A stretch of 64,000 nt of DNA from Tenuifilaceae bacterium CYCD (GTDB lineage Bacteria; Bacteroidota; Bacteroidia; Bacteroidales; Tenuifilaceae), in contig AP027304.1 in the NCBI GenBank assembly GCA_036322835.1, forward strand, positions 1,798,001-1,862,000. Direction: 5' to 3'. Positions 44,807 through 53,635 of this stretch are shown here, piece by piece. The notes beneath the pieces were generated by a model that saw nothing but the letters and a program-made list of their open reading frames with translations, searched no databases and was not told the DNA's origin. Position numbers and translations under genes: made by a program. Position 1 is the first letter of the stretch, and each line of letters begins with the position of its first letter.

Positions 44807-46306
44807 TTAGAGGTCATGACCGCAGTACGATAGGTTAAAACTCTTATTACAAATCGGGAAATCGGAAATTTCGTTATTGCGAACTGCAAGTGCAAGTGCA
44901 AGCCAGTTGTGGAATGATGGATCTTTTACCTTATAAACCGCAAGGTCTCCATCTGAGTCAGTAATGGCGCAATGGCAAATTTCGCCTCTCCAGCCCTCAA
45001 CCAATGATATTGAGAATGCGTTTGGCTGAAGTTTATTGGGCATATCGTAGTTGGTCTTGCTTTTGGGAATATTCTTTAGCAATTGCCGAATATAGGACAT
45101 CGATTGCCATATCTCTTCCCTACGGATTTGTGCCCGGGAGTATACATCGCCATGATGTTTTAGGATTGGCTCATGGTTTAGCTGTGGATATAAAGCGTAT
45201 GGGTGTGAAGTTCTAATATCTCTGGTTAGTCCACTCATGCGGGCAGACATTCCAACAGTTCCAATACTTAGAACATCTTCGTATGAAACAATGCCGGTAC
45301 GTTCTAACCGCGATAAGGCACTTGGTAGTTTGAATAGTTCCGTGCACATCTCGTTGAAATCTGGCTCGTAAGTGTTTAATACTTCATTGAGCCTATCACC
45401 AAGTTCCTTTGTGAATGGGAATTGCGTTTTTCCTGGTCTTATCAAACCTTTAGAGAGCCTGTTGCCTCCCCATTCCTGGGTAAAATTTATTATAGGAGTT
45501 CTTAATCGGCCAAAAACTGAACTGCCTAACTGGTAAGCAATATCAGTGCATATGGCGCTTAAATCGCCAGTATGTATTGCAATTCGTTCTAGTTCTAGTG
45601 CCAGGGTTCTGTAAAAGTCGATCTCTGGCTTTGGATCGCAACCGCTTAAACTTTCCCAAAGGTAGCAGAATGCTGATGTGTGACCTGCAACTGTATCGCC
45701 TGCTATGCTTTCGGCAAGAGTTACCCGTTGAAGTAGATTCTTTTTTTGTAGGAATAGATCCTCAAGACCTCTATGCTGATATCCAAGTTGAATTTCAAGA
45801 TGGAGTATTTGCTCTCCGTTGCAGATAAATCGGAAATGCCCTGGCTCAATAACACCTGCGTGAATTGGCCCAACACCAACCTCGTGGAGTTCTTCGCTAT
45901 CGATGTTGAAAAATGGGTAATTATCCATAACGCTGGACTTGTCGGCTCTGTTATAGGAGTATCGAACCGGTTTCATCCATGGATGATTCACAAAGGTTAT
46001 TCCGAAGTTTTCGGATAGTTCCCGTTCAAACCTCTCGAAGCAAAGTAGTTTGCTCGACATCGATTCAAACTTTTTGGATGGATCCACTATGCAGGAACTG
46101 ATGCAAATTTCGTGCGTGGAGTCATCGGCAATGCAGCAGATAAGTTTGATGCTATTGCCTTGGGCGTACCCAAAATAGTTTACGCAATGCCGATCGGAAT
46201 GCTTGATTAGCAGTGAAATATTTGTTTCACGGAATTGCTGATAGTCCAACACTGGAATATCGGCAATTGGAACGGTTTGGTTATTTTTAATTGATATGTA
46301 GTTCAT
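44807..46306 (-). CDS. HyfG/NuoCD-like large subunit without nickel-binding cysteines
   Basis: The 499-residue protein has an N-terminal NuoC-like domain (about 1-125) and a NuoD/HyfG-like domain (about 140-499). Family signatures: VGPIHAGVIEPGHFRF (145-160), LGYQHRGLEDLF (174-185), ELERIAIHTGDL, and RGEICHCAITD near 440. The first nickel motif, RxCGxC in hydrogenases, reads ESIAGDTVAGH (199-209), with Ala202 and Thr205 in the cysteine places. The C-terminal motif, normally DPCxxC, reads NKSFNLSYCGHDL with one displaced cysteine at 495. It therefore cannot bind a standard [NiFe] centre. The N-terminal domain holds six cysteines (41, 57, 58, 68, 72, 89), which is unusual. Confidence 0.87.
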   Translation of the reverse strand: MNYISIKNNQTVPIADIPVLDYQQFRETNISLLIKHSDRHCVNYFGYAQGNSIKLICCIADDSTHEICISSCIVDPSKKFESMSSKLLCFERFERELSENFGITFVNHPWMKPVRYSYNRADKSSVMDNYPFFNIDSEELHEVGVGPIHAGVIEPGHFRFICNGEQILHLEIQLGYQHRGLEDLFLQKKNLLQRVTLAESIAGDTVAGHTSAFCYLWESLSGCDPKPEIDFYRTLALELERIAIHTGDLSAICTDIAYQLGSSVFGRLRTPIINFTQEWGGNRLSKGLIRPGKTQFPFTKELGDRLNEVLNTYEPDFNEMCTELFKLPSALSRLERTGIVSYEDVLSIGTVGMSARMSGLTRDIRTSHPYALYPQLNHEPILKHHGDVYSRAQIRREEIWQSMSYIRQLLKNIPKSKTNYDMPNKLQPNAFSISLVEGWRGEICHCAITDSDGDLAVYKVKDPSFHNWLALALAVRNNEISDFPICNKSFNLSYCGHDL

Positions 46307-46311
46307 TTCTA

Positions 46312-47736
46312 TTATGATAAGAACATTACACTCTCTTTAATTAGCTGAACAAAAGAATCGGGTGGGGTTAGCCCTAGGTATATCGAAAGGAATAGTAGTG
46401 CGTACTGCGAGTACGATTCCCATGGCTTTATAACCGGAACGTTGCTTTCGTCGAAGTTAACCACAGGTGTAAATAGCACTTTAAGAATATTCTTTGCAAA
46501 AGCCCAGATAATTATGGTCAGCAGTAGAAGAACGGCTATAAGTATGAAAATTTGATGCCCTTCGAATAGTGCCCTAAAAATAAGGAATTCACTCACAAAT
46601 AGACCGGATGGAGGCATTGCAGTTCCGCAGATAAATCCAATTAAAACTACAATTGCTCCGGTTGGGTTGTACTTAAAGTAGTTGCCAATGTGGTAGATGC
46701 TTTTATCTTGATAAACTCTATATATTTGGTTGTACTGAAAGAAAAGGCTCGATTTTACAAAGGCATGAAGCACAATGTGTAGTATTGCAGCGTAGTAGCC
46801 TATTCCACCGACTGATATTGCAAGCATTACCAATCCCATGTGCTCGATGCTTGAGTAGGCAAACATACGCTTAATGTTTTTTACCTTGATCATGTAAACC
46901 GTAGCCACAAAAATTGAAAGAACGGCCGAAATACCAATCACCAGGTTTGCCCAATGCTGCAGAGGTGTGCTTGCAATAATCTTGTAAATCCTAAAAATAC
47001 CAACTACGCCCATATTCATAAGTACGCTCGATAGTAGTGCTGCTGCGGGTCCAGGTGCTTTGTCTTTTGCATCTACACCAGCGGTAAACATAGGAACAAG
47101 TCCTGCCTTGGCGGTAAAACCAGCAAAAATGAAAAGAAATGCCAACTTTAACCAGAATTGGTTGAGGCTTGCGCTATGGGTCATTAGGTATTGGTACGAT
47201 AGATCGTCGGAGCTGGCTTTCCCTAAGGAAAGACTTAAGAATAGAATTCCAATAAAGATGAATGTAACGCTTATTGCACAAATGAAAACATACTTCCAGG
47301 TACCTTCAAGGGCTAGCTTATTGCGGTGATGGTAAATTAATGCCGATGCTGCCAGCGTTGTAATTTCGGTGAAAATCCACATCACCGCGATATGGTTCGA
47401 AAGGTAGGCAACGCCTATTGCCGCAATTAAAATTGTCATTGAGGTGAAATAAATTGCACGCGATTTGGCGGGCTCATCGTGTAGGTCAACGTAACGATGG
47501 CTGTGGAAAATTGCTGGAATTGAGATTATACTCAAAACGAGAAGCAGTAGAACTCCTAGCGAATCGAAGGTGAAGTATTCGGCCTCGGTTACATTTAAAT
47601 GGAAATATGCATATATGGTAAAACCCCACTGCAGAACAATGAACAGTAAGGTTAGCATATAATTGACCATTTTATTCCTATTGATGAACAGTCCGGTTCC
47701 TATTAATAATGCCCCTATTAAGTATGGAATAGTCAT
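46312..47736 (-). CDS. HyfF/NuoN-like membrane subunit
   Basis: The 474-residue protein has about 13-14 hydrophobic segments and the antiporter-like core shared by NuoL/M/N, MrpA/D and HyfB/D/F. MWIFTEITTLAASALIYHH (about 118-136) carries the TM5 glutamate. GFTAKAGLVPMFTAGVDAKD carries the TM7 lysine. FAYSSIEHMGLVMLAISVGG follows near 290. The length and motif variants are closest to HyfF. It should form a proton- or sodium-conducting part of the complex. It lies 20 bases after the HyfE-like gene and five bases before the large subunit. Confidence 0.87.
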   Translation of the reverse strand: MTIPYLIGALLIGTGLFINRNKMVNYMLTLLFIVLQWGFTIYAYFHLNVTEAEYFTFDSLGVLLLLVLSIISIPAIFHSHRYVDLHDEPAKSRAIYFTSMTILIAAIGVAYLSNHIAVMWIFTEITTLAASALIYHHRNKLALEGTWKYVFICAISVTFIFIGILFLSLSLGKASSDDLSYQYLMTHSASLNQFWLKLAFLFIFAGFTAKAGLVPMFTAGVDAKDKAPGPAAALLSSVLMNMGVVGIFRIYKIIASTPLQHWANLVIGISAVLSIFVATVYMIKVKNIKRMFAYSSIEHMGLVMLAISVGGIGYYAAILHIVLHAFVKSSLFFQYNQIYRVYQDKSIYHIGNYFKYNPTGAIVVLIGFICGTAMPPSGLFVSEFLIFRALFEGHQIFILIAVLLLLTIIIWAFAKNILKVLFTPVVNFDESNVPVIKPWESYSQYALLFLSIYLGLTPPDSFVQLIKESVMFLS

Positions 47737-47756
47737 TTAGAATAAGTTTAGATTGA

Positions 47757-48389
47757 TTAATAGTCCTTAAGATTGCTTAATTCGTCCACATCGATAGTTT
47801 TGAATACGTCGCCAATTTTATTCAGGAATATTCCCAGAATCAGAACGCTGGCAAAAATGTCGAGCATCACGCCTAGGTTAACAAGCATCGGCATTTCGTT
47901 CCCCACGGCAAGCGATAGAACGAATACGCCATTTTCGATAACCAGATACCCCATAACGTGAGTGATAATCTTTCTGCGCGAGGCTATGATATATAAACCC
48001 ACAAAAATTGTAGATAGGGCTACGACAAAGAATATTTTGTCGAGGTTGGGATCGACAATGGTTCCCGAAAGAAGGATTGTTGTTACCACTATCAATGTTG
48101 ATATAATTAGCGAAACAAAGTTTGGAACGTACGGCTCGGCCTCGCGTGTTATCTTGTTTCTTTTTAGGACATGTGCCAGAAATATTGGAACTGCTACCGA
48201 TTTAAAAACTATAGTTTCTAGCAAAATCAATATCAGGTTTAGGGTGTTGAGCTCATGGAGCTGCATAAATGCCACAGCAAACAAAATCGCCCCTTGAAAT
48301 GCCAATACTTTCAGGTATGTCAGCAGTCGATTTGCAATCGACATGTAAAGCAGCGTGATTAGAAATGTTATTAGCAGTACGTTTATCAT
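47757..48389 (-). CDS. HyfE/NuoK-like membrane subunit
   Basis: The 210-residue protein has about six hydrophobic helices, with LLTYLKVLAFQGAILFAVAF, ILLETIVFKSVAVPIFLAHV (glutamate and lysine in one helix) and VMGYLVIENGVFVLSLAVG. These are the HyfE features, twice the size of NuoK. It belongs to the proton/sodium channel region of the complex. It lies 20 bases downstream of the HyfC-like gene. Confidence 0.85.
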   Translation of the reverse strand: MINVLLITFLITLLYMSIANRLLTYLKVLAFQGAILFAVAFMQLHELNTLNLILILLETIVFKSVAVPIFLAHVLKRNKITREAEPYVPNFVSLIISTLIVVTTILLSGTIVDPNLDKIFFVVALSTIFVGLYIIASRRKIITHVMGYLVIENGVFVLSLAVGNEMPMLVNLGVMLDIFASVLILGIFLNKIGDVFKTIDVDELSNLKDY

Positions 48390-48409
48390 TGTATGTATAT
48401 TTTTTTGAT

Positions 48410-49315
48410 TTATATGAATTTCCCGATTAGGAGTAGTACCCCAAAGAATATCAGCAGTGTAACCGATGTGAGTACCACAATAAACTGTGGGTTATGGCTC
48501 ATCCTGAAACGTGCCATGAACGATTCCACCAAGCCCATAAATACTGCCAAAATAAACTGAGTTAGAAAGAATAGCGGAATGGAGTACTGGTAATGTATGG
48601 TTCCAACAAAAAGGTTGAAAACAATTGCTGCATAGATGGCAAACTTTAAATATCCGGCAGTAAGAATTAAGCCAAGATCGAAACCACTGTTATCTAGAAT
48701 CATAACCTCGTGAATCATGGTTAGCTCTAGGTGCGTTTTAGGATCGTCGATAGGCATTCGACTGTTCTCAATCATCGAAATCATCACAAGTACAAATGCT
48801 CCTAAAACAGCAATGGCATAAGTGGTATATGATCCTAGGTGCAATGCTGCAAAAATCTCGTGAAACGAGGTGTGCCCTGTGAGTAATGCCAGGGAGCCCA
48901 TCAAAATAAAAAATGCAGGCTCCGCAAATAGGGAGAATAAGGCTTCGCGGCTTGCACCCATTCCCTCGAAGCTGCTGCCAGTATCCAATGCTGCAATTAT
49001 GCTGAAGAATTTTCCTAAGGCTAGAATGTAGGCAAAAAGAATAAAATCGCCCTGAAAACTAAATAATCCTTTGGAATCGCCAAAGGGAACGAGCAGCATG
49101 GCTATTACTACTGTAGAGAAATAGATGGTTGGCGCAATTTGAAAAACAAAACTGGTGGTGTTGCTGTAAACAGCCCCTTTCCTAAAAAGCCTAATGGCAT
49201 CGGCTAGGTGCTGGAATAGACCAGGCCCTTTTCGTCCCGATGCTATACTTTTTGTCCTGTTAATTATACCCGTATAGAATATTGCCGCCAAAATAATCAG
49301 TATTGCACTTAGCAT
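48410..49315 (-). CDS. HyfC/NuoH-like membrane subunit
   Basis: The 301-residue protein corresponds to NuoH/HyfC/HycD, which anchors the peripheral arm and lines the quinone or electron-entry chamber of relatives. It has the signature SGRKGPGLFQHLADAIRLFRKG at about residues 26-47 and EMTMIHEVMILDNSG-like LTMIHEVMILDNSGFDL near residue 205. SRMPIDDPKTHLELT precedes it. Eight hydrophobic segments are visible. Its start lies two bases after the second HyfB-like gene. Confidence 0.9.
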   Translation of the reverse strand: MLSAILIILAAIFYTGIINRTKSIASGRKGPGLFQHLADAIRLFRKGAVYSNTTSFVFQIAPTIYFSTVVIAMLLVPFGDSKGLFSFQGDFILFAYILALGKFFSIIAALDTGSSFEGMGASREALFSLFAEPAFFILMGSLALLTGHTSFHEIFAALHLGSYTTYAIAVLGAFVLVMISMIENSRMPIDDPKTHLELTMIHEVMILDNSGFDLGLILTAGYLKFAIYAAIVFNLFVGTIHYQYSIPLFFLTQFILAVFMGLVESFMARFRMSHNPQFIVVLTSVTLLIFFGVLLLIGKFI

Positions 49316-49317
49316 GA

Positions 49318-51345
49318 TTATAGATGTTTAAGTATATCAATGAGTTGTAATAGTTTCTCGTAAATCAGCGGAATAGCAATTATTGCTAGAATAAATGTTA
49401 CTCCGTATATAATGTAGTACTGTAGCCTTCCATTCTGCAGGAAGGTGAACTTGCTCATGAAAAATCGTATCGACTGTATCGGTTTATCAATTAGAGTCCT
49501 TTCGATTTTGTCGTAGGGACTTGATTCAAACTCGGCATGCGATGGAAAAACATCTTCCACAGCTTTTTCTTTTTTGAAGATTAAAAGAATGAATCGGAAT
49601 AGTTTTGAGTACGAACGGGCAAAGGAGTTTGCCGTGTACTGCAGCTTTGCTGTTTCGCCAGTGTAACCGCATCCCCACGTTTCATCACTAGAGATTATGT
49701 GTCGCTTCTGAACCATTCGTCTAATGCCAAATACTATAGCAGAGAACACAAGCAATGATGCGAATGAGATCGAAATCATTTGAAGAATTTCAGAACTCTC
49801 GCTAATATTTGCGTTGGCGTAGCCCTGATTTAGTGCGATGAACAGATTCAGCGGTTTGTTAACTATGGCCAAAAACGCATTAGGGAAAAGTCCAATTGAC
49901 ACTATTAGGGCTGTAATAAAGTAAAGCGGAAGAATTTGACCAAAGGGAGCCTCGGTAATTTGTTGCTTAAAGTGATGTCGAGGATTTCCTAGGAAAACAA
50001 CTCCAAATGCTTTGGTAAAGCAAAGTAGTGCTAGTCCACCAATTAGTACCAGCGCAAGAACCGAGAATATTACTGTGATTAGTATGCCGCCAGCTGCGCT
50101 TGGAAGCCAGTTGTATAACCCGCTGTAAATTAAGAATTCGGATATAAAACCGTTGAATGGCGGAAGGCCCGATATTGCAAGCGCCGCAATAAGGAATAGG
50201 AATGCTGTTTGGGGCATCTTTTTTATTAAACCGCCCAGTTTTTCGATCTGAACCGTGTGGGTTGCCTGGTAAACAATGCCTGCCGAAAAGAAAAGTTGAG
50301 ATTTAAAAAGCGAGTGGTTCAGAGTGTGGAGTAGTGCCCCTGCAAAACCAAGCGATGCTACCGCTGAGTTTTGTGTGCCTAGCCCAACGCAACCAATTCC
50401 GATTCCTAATCCTATTATTCCAATGTTTTCGATACTGTGGTATGCCAGTAATCGTTTTAAATTATGCTGAAGAATAGCCAGCATTACACCATAAATCCCT
50501 GATATTGCAGAAAATGCTATTATTATGTATCCAATTACCTCAAGGTTGGTGTTCTGCAGTAGTATAATGCGGAGAATTCCGTATATCCCAATTTTAATCA
50601 ATACTCCAGACATAATACCTGAAACATGGGCAGGCGCTGCTGGATGTGCATAGGGTAGCCACGTGTGAAAAGGGACAAAGCCTGACTTAATGGCAAATCC
50701 TATAAAAAAGAATATGAACAGCATTAGTGATACAGAGCTACTATTCTCGTGCGAAAACTGAGATATTGCCTCAAAATCGTAGCTCCCTGTTTTTGCTGAA
50801 ACCCATACAAAACCTAGTAGTAAAAATATTATAGATACGTGCGATTGTATGAGATAATTAATCCCTGCTTTTATGGTAGAAACCTTGTTGTGCTCGAATA
50901 TAACCAGCACAAATGCGCTGAGAGCCATTATTTCCCACGCCAGTAGAAATACTATTGAATTTTGTAATCCGCAAAGGCTCAGCAGTGCCGTTTGGAGCAA
51001 TATGAATGCCACAATGTGTAGGTTGATGCTGTTGCGCATGGTTAAATACTCTCTCATATAGTAAATCCCATACAAGCCACCTGTTAAAATGGTGAAGTTG
51101 ATTATTAGTATAAACCATGCCGAGAGTGCATCAATTCTAACAGGAATTTCGCCTGTTACTGCGTTGCCAGAGAATACAAATTGGTAGTTTTCTCCACCTA
51201 AAACGTCTATAGCAACATACGATGATAGGATAGCATTAAGTATTACTGCAATGTATGCAACTATTCCTCGCCATTTTATACTCACAAATGGCATTGCGGC
51301 AAAGGCAATTAGAGGTATAGTTAGAAATAATCTTAATGCTTCCAT
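49318..51345 (-). CDS. HyfB/NuoL-like antiporter subunit (second copy)
   Basis: From the ATG at 51345 the protein has 675 residues with about 15-16 hydrophobic segments. It shows LLAWEIMALSAFVLVIFEH (about 131-149), the TM5 glutamate. FVPFHTWLPYAHPAAPAHVS and GVLIKIGIYGILR carry the conserved histidine and lysine, and LLAYHSIENIGIIGLGIG follows. A C-terminal extension has SSDETWGCGYTGETAKLQY, the HyfB hallmark, and ends in one further membrane helix. It is about as similar in plan to the preceding gene as one paralogue to another. Start codon choice: a TTG one codon upstream is less likely. Confidence 0.9.
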   Translation of the reverse strand: MEALRLFLTIPLIAFAAMPFVSIKWRGIVAYIAVILNAILSSYVAIDVLGGENYQFVFSGNAVTGEIPVRIDALSAWFILIINFTILTGGLYGIYYMREYLTMRNSINLHIVAFILLQTALLSLCGLQNSIVFLLAWEIMALSAFVLVIFEHNKVSTIKAGINYLIQSHVSIIFLLLGFVWVSAKTGSYDFEAISQFSHENSSSVSLMLFIFFFIGFAIKSGFVPFHTWLPYAHPAAPAHVSGIMSGVLIKIGIYGILRIILLQNTNLEVIGYIIIAFSAISGIYGVMLAILQHNLKRLLAYHSIENIGIIGLGIGIGCVGLGTQNSAVASLGFAGALLHTLNHSLFKSQLFFSAGIVYQATHTVQIEKLGGLIKKMPQTAFLFLIAALAISGLPPFNGFISEFLIYSGLYNWLPSAAGGILITVIFSVLALVLIGGLALLCFTKAFGVVFLGNPRHHFKQQITEAPFGQILPLYFITALIVSIGLFPNAFLAIVNKPLNLFIALNQGYANANISESSEILQMISISFASLLVFSAIVFGIRRMVQKRHIISSDETWGCGYTGETAKLQYTANSFARSYSKLFRFILLIFKKEKAVEDVFPSHAEFESSPYDKIERTLIDKPIQSIRFFMSKFTFLQNGRLQYYIIYGVTFILAIIAIPLIYEKLLQLIDILKHL

Positions 51346-51354
51346 CAATATAGT

Positions 51355-53304
51355 TTAAACTGAAAATAAGTTTAATGCTGAAAGAATAAAAATGGCCAAT
51401 ATAAAAACTATTCCATACAACACGTAGGTCTGTATTCGCCCATTCTGAATGAATCTAAAGTAATTCGCCGTGAAAAGAATACGTTGGGTTACTAGGTTAA
51501 TGAATCGAGTTTCGAAAAAGTCAGTGTAGAATGATGAGTATTCCCTTTTTTGCGGGAAGATTTCCCCGCTACTTAGTTCGTTATACTTTTTCTTTTCTAT
51601 CAAAAAGAAGTTGAATATTTTTCCCAGTTGCTTCGAGAACGACTTTCCGGTGTATTGTATGCGAGGTGTTGGGTTTGTATATCCGCAGCCCCATGTCTCG
51701 TCTGCTAAAATTGATTTATTTCTTGTCACCATTTTCCTAATACCCCATACTACAAGTATCACGGCAAAGACTGCGAGAGAGAAAACCATTATGGATTTTA
51801 GCGTGTCCGAAAAATCATTTGAAAATGTTGGGTTTATTGCCAGTCCGTTTGAGAAATCCTTGATTATGGAGTTTATCGTGTTTACATAGAATGATGGTAA
51901 AAATGCGACGCTTAGCATGGCCGCAATTATTGCCAGTTGCGGAACTATCATTAGGTTTGATACTTCATGGGGCTTGTGATCGAGACTAGTTCTAGGTGTC
52001 CCAGAGAATATCACTCCATAAGTTTTTGTAAATGTCAATAGCGATAAACCTCCAATTATGCTTAATCCAGCAAAGGATAAGATTAAGAGAATTGTTAATC
52101 CATTATCGCCAATGCCAAATCCATTTACCAACCCGCTATAGATTATGAATTCTGATACAAAGCCGTTGAAAGGAGGAAGTCCTGCAATTGCAACTGCTCC
52201 AATCAAAAACAGGAACGCTGTTTTGGGCATATATTTGGACAATCCGCCCAGTTTATCCATGTCCCTTGTGTGTGTTTGTTGGTAAATCGAACCTGCCGAG
52301 TAAAATAGTAACGATTTAAACAAGGAGTGATTTAGTACATGGAGCAGGGCTCCTCCAAAACCTAGAAAATATAATATATCTGATTTTATACCAATGCCAA
52401 CAAGCCCAACACCAATCCCTATTCCAATTATTCCAATATTCTCGATTGTGCAGTATGCAAGCATGCGTTTAAAATCCCGATGTGCAGCCGCATTCAAAAT
52501 GCCATAAATTCCAGTGAGAATGGAGATTGAAATAACAATTTCACCTAAAAGCAGATGATTGTTGGTGAGGTATGAGGCAACTCTAATTATGCCGTAAATA
52601 CCCATTTTAACTATCACGCCCGACATTACACCCGATACATGCGAAGGTGCGGAGGGGTGAGCGTGTGGTAGCCAGCTATGTAGTGGAATAAATCCAGCCT
52701 TAAGTCCAAAGCCAGCGAAGAATACAAGGAATAACCATATGTTATTATTGCCGATGAAGAATGGTTGTAATGAGTCAAAATTAAAAGAGCCAGTAGTTGC
52801 GTATAACCATATAAAACCAATGGTTAAAAATACTATGCTGATGTGCATCTGCACAAGGTAATTTATGCCAGCCTTAAGCGTTTTAGGATTATGACCATCA
52901 AACATTACTAGCATTGCCGAAGATAAAGACATAATCTCCCAAATTACCAGAAACACAAACCCATTCTGAACAATGCAAACCAAAACCATTGAAAGATGGA
53001 ATATGGCAAACATTATCCAATGTAAATTCAACTTGGCTGAAGGATTTGAGTAGCCTTTTAGGTAACCTAATCCATAGAATGCTCCAGTTATTGAGGTGAA
53101 ATTAACGATTAGCAAAAACCAAGCAGAAAGCCCGTCTATTTTTATTGGAACGGATCCTATTGCTAACCCTAAATTTAACTGATACGCCAGAGTATTCCCC
53201 ATCAACGCAGACAAAGCCATCCAACTGCTAATCAATGCAACAATTACAACTGTAATTATTGCTACTATACCACCATTGCTCCTATTGCTATTGATATAAG
53301 CCAT
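51355..53304 (-). CDS. HyfB/NuoL-like antiporter subunit (first copy)
   Basis: The 649-residue protein is the first gene of the operon. It has LVIWEIMSLSSAMLVMFDGH (about 118-137), FIPLHSWLPHAHPSAPSHVS, GVIVKMGIYGIIRVA and RMLAYCTIENIGIIGIGIG, the shared core of proton-pumping NuoL/M-like proteins. The C-terminal DETWGCGYTNPTPRIQYTG matches the same hallmark in the next gene. Tandem HyfB-like copies most likely arose by duplication. Together with the HyfF-like subunit the complex has three antiporter-like modules. Confidence 0.9.
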   Translation of the reverse strand: MAYINSNRSNGGIVAIITVVIVALISSWMALSALMGNTLAYQLNLGLAIGSVPIKIDGLSAWFLLIVNFTSITGAFYGLGYLKGYSNPSAKLNLHWIMFAIFHLSMVLVCIVQNGFVFLVIWEIMSLSSAMLVMFDGHNPKTLKAGINYLVQMHISIVFLTIGFIWLYATTGSFNFDSLQPFFIGNNNIWLFLVFFAGFGLKAGFIPLHSWLPHAHPSAPSHVSGVMSGVIVKMGIYGIIRVASYLTNNHLLLGEIVISISILTGIYGILNAAAHRDFKRMLAYCTIENIGIIGIGIGVGLVGIGIKSDILYFLGFGGALLHVLNHSLFKSLLFYSAGSIYQQTHTRDMDKLGGLSKYMPKTAFLFLIGAVAIAGLPPFNGFVSEFIIYSGLVNGFGIGDNGLTILLILSFAGLSIIGGLSLLTFTKTYGVIFSGTPRTSLDHKPHEVSNLMIVPQLAIIAAMLSVAFLPSFYVNTINSIIKDFSNGLAINPTFSNDFSDTLKSIMVFSLAVFAVILVVWGIRKMVTRNKSILADETWGCGYTNPTPRIQYTGKSFSKQLGKIFNFFLIEKKKYNELSSGEIFPQKREYSSFYTDFFETRFINLVTQRILFTANYFRFIQNGRIQTYVLYGIVFILAIFILSALNLFSV

Positions 53305-53635
53305 AATAAGTAATCAAATTCAAAATTAAAAAAAAGATACTATAACTTTACTTTGATGTTAATGTTCTATTTACGTTAACGTTCCGGTGTGTTCTGTCGA
53401 ATAAGAATTAACGCCTTAGTAAAATATTAAAATACGTTAGGGTTATATATGTTATAAAACTTTAGGTAAAGTTACAGTATTAAAATTTTTTATAAAATAA
53501 TGTGCAAAGTAAACTAATTATGGAATACATTATTCTTGTATATGGTATATTGTTTAACATGTGATAATTTGAAATATATTTATATAATTCATTAAAATTA
53601 TTTATCGTTGAAAATCATTGATTTAAATAGTGATT
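53305..53635. other. 331-bp non-coding gap between hydrogenase-related operon and nitroreductase
   Basis: This divergent, strongly AT-rich gap holds no convincing gene. It contains a palindrome ACGTTAACGT (53373-53382) and the inverted repeat AACTTTA-GG-TAAAGTT (53458-53473). CAAAATTA at 53321-53328 reads TAATTTTG on the minus strand and is a possible -7 box for the operon. No -33 box at proper distance was found. Confidence 0.5.
53458..53473. promoter_or_regulatory. Perfect inverted repeat upstream of the hydrogenase-related operon
   Basis: AACTTTA and TAAAGTT are perfect 7-base arms around GG, about 154 bases upstream of the first operon gene and 163 bases before the nitroreductase start. 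It could be an operator serving either direction, or chance in an AT-rich region. Confidence 0.3.

Noticed and set aside
44043-53304. Functional hydrogenase 4 or standard complex I
   Set aside because: Both nickel motifs of the large subunit and most proximal-cluster ligands are missing, so it is not a working [NiFe] hydrogenase. There are no NuoE/F/G/A/J genes and the HyfB-type tails are not those of complex I.
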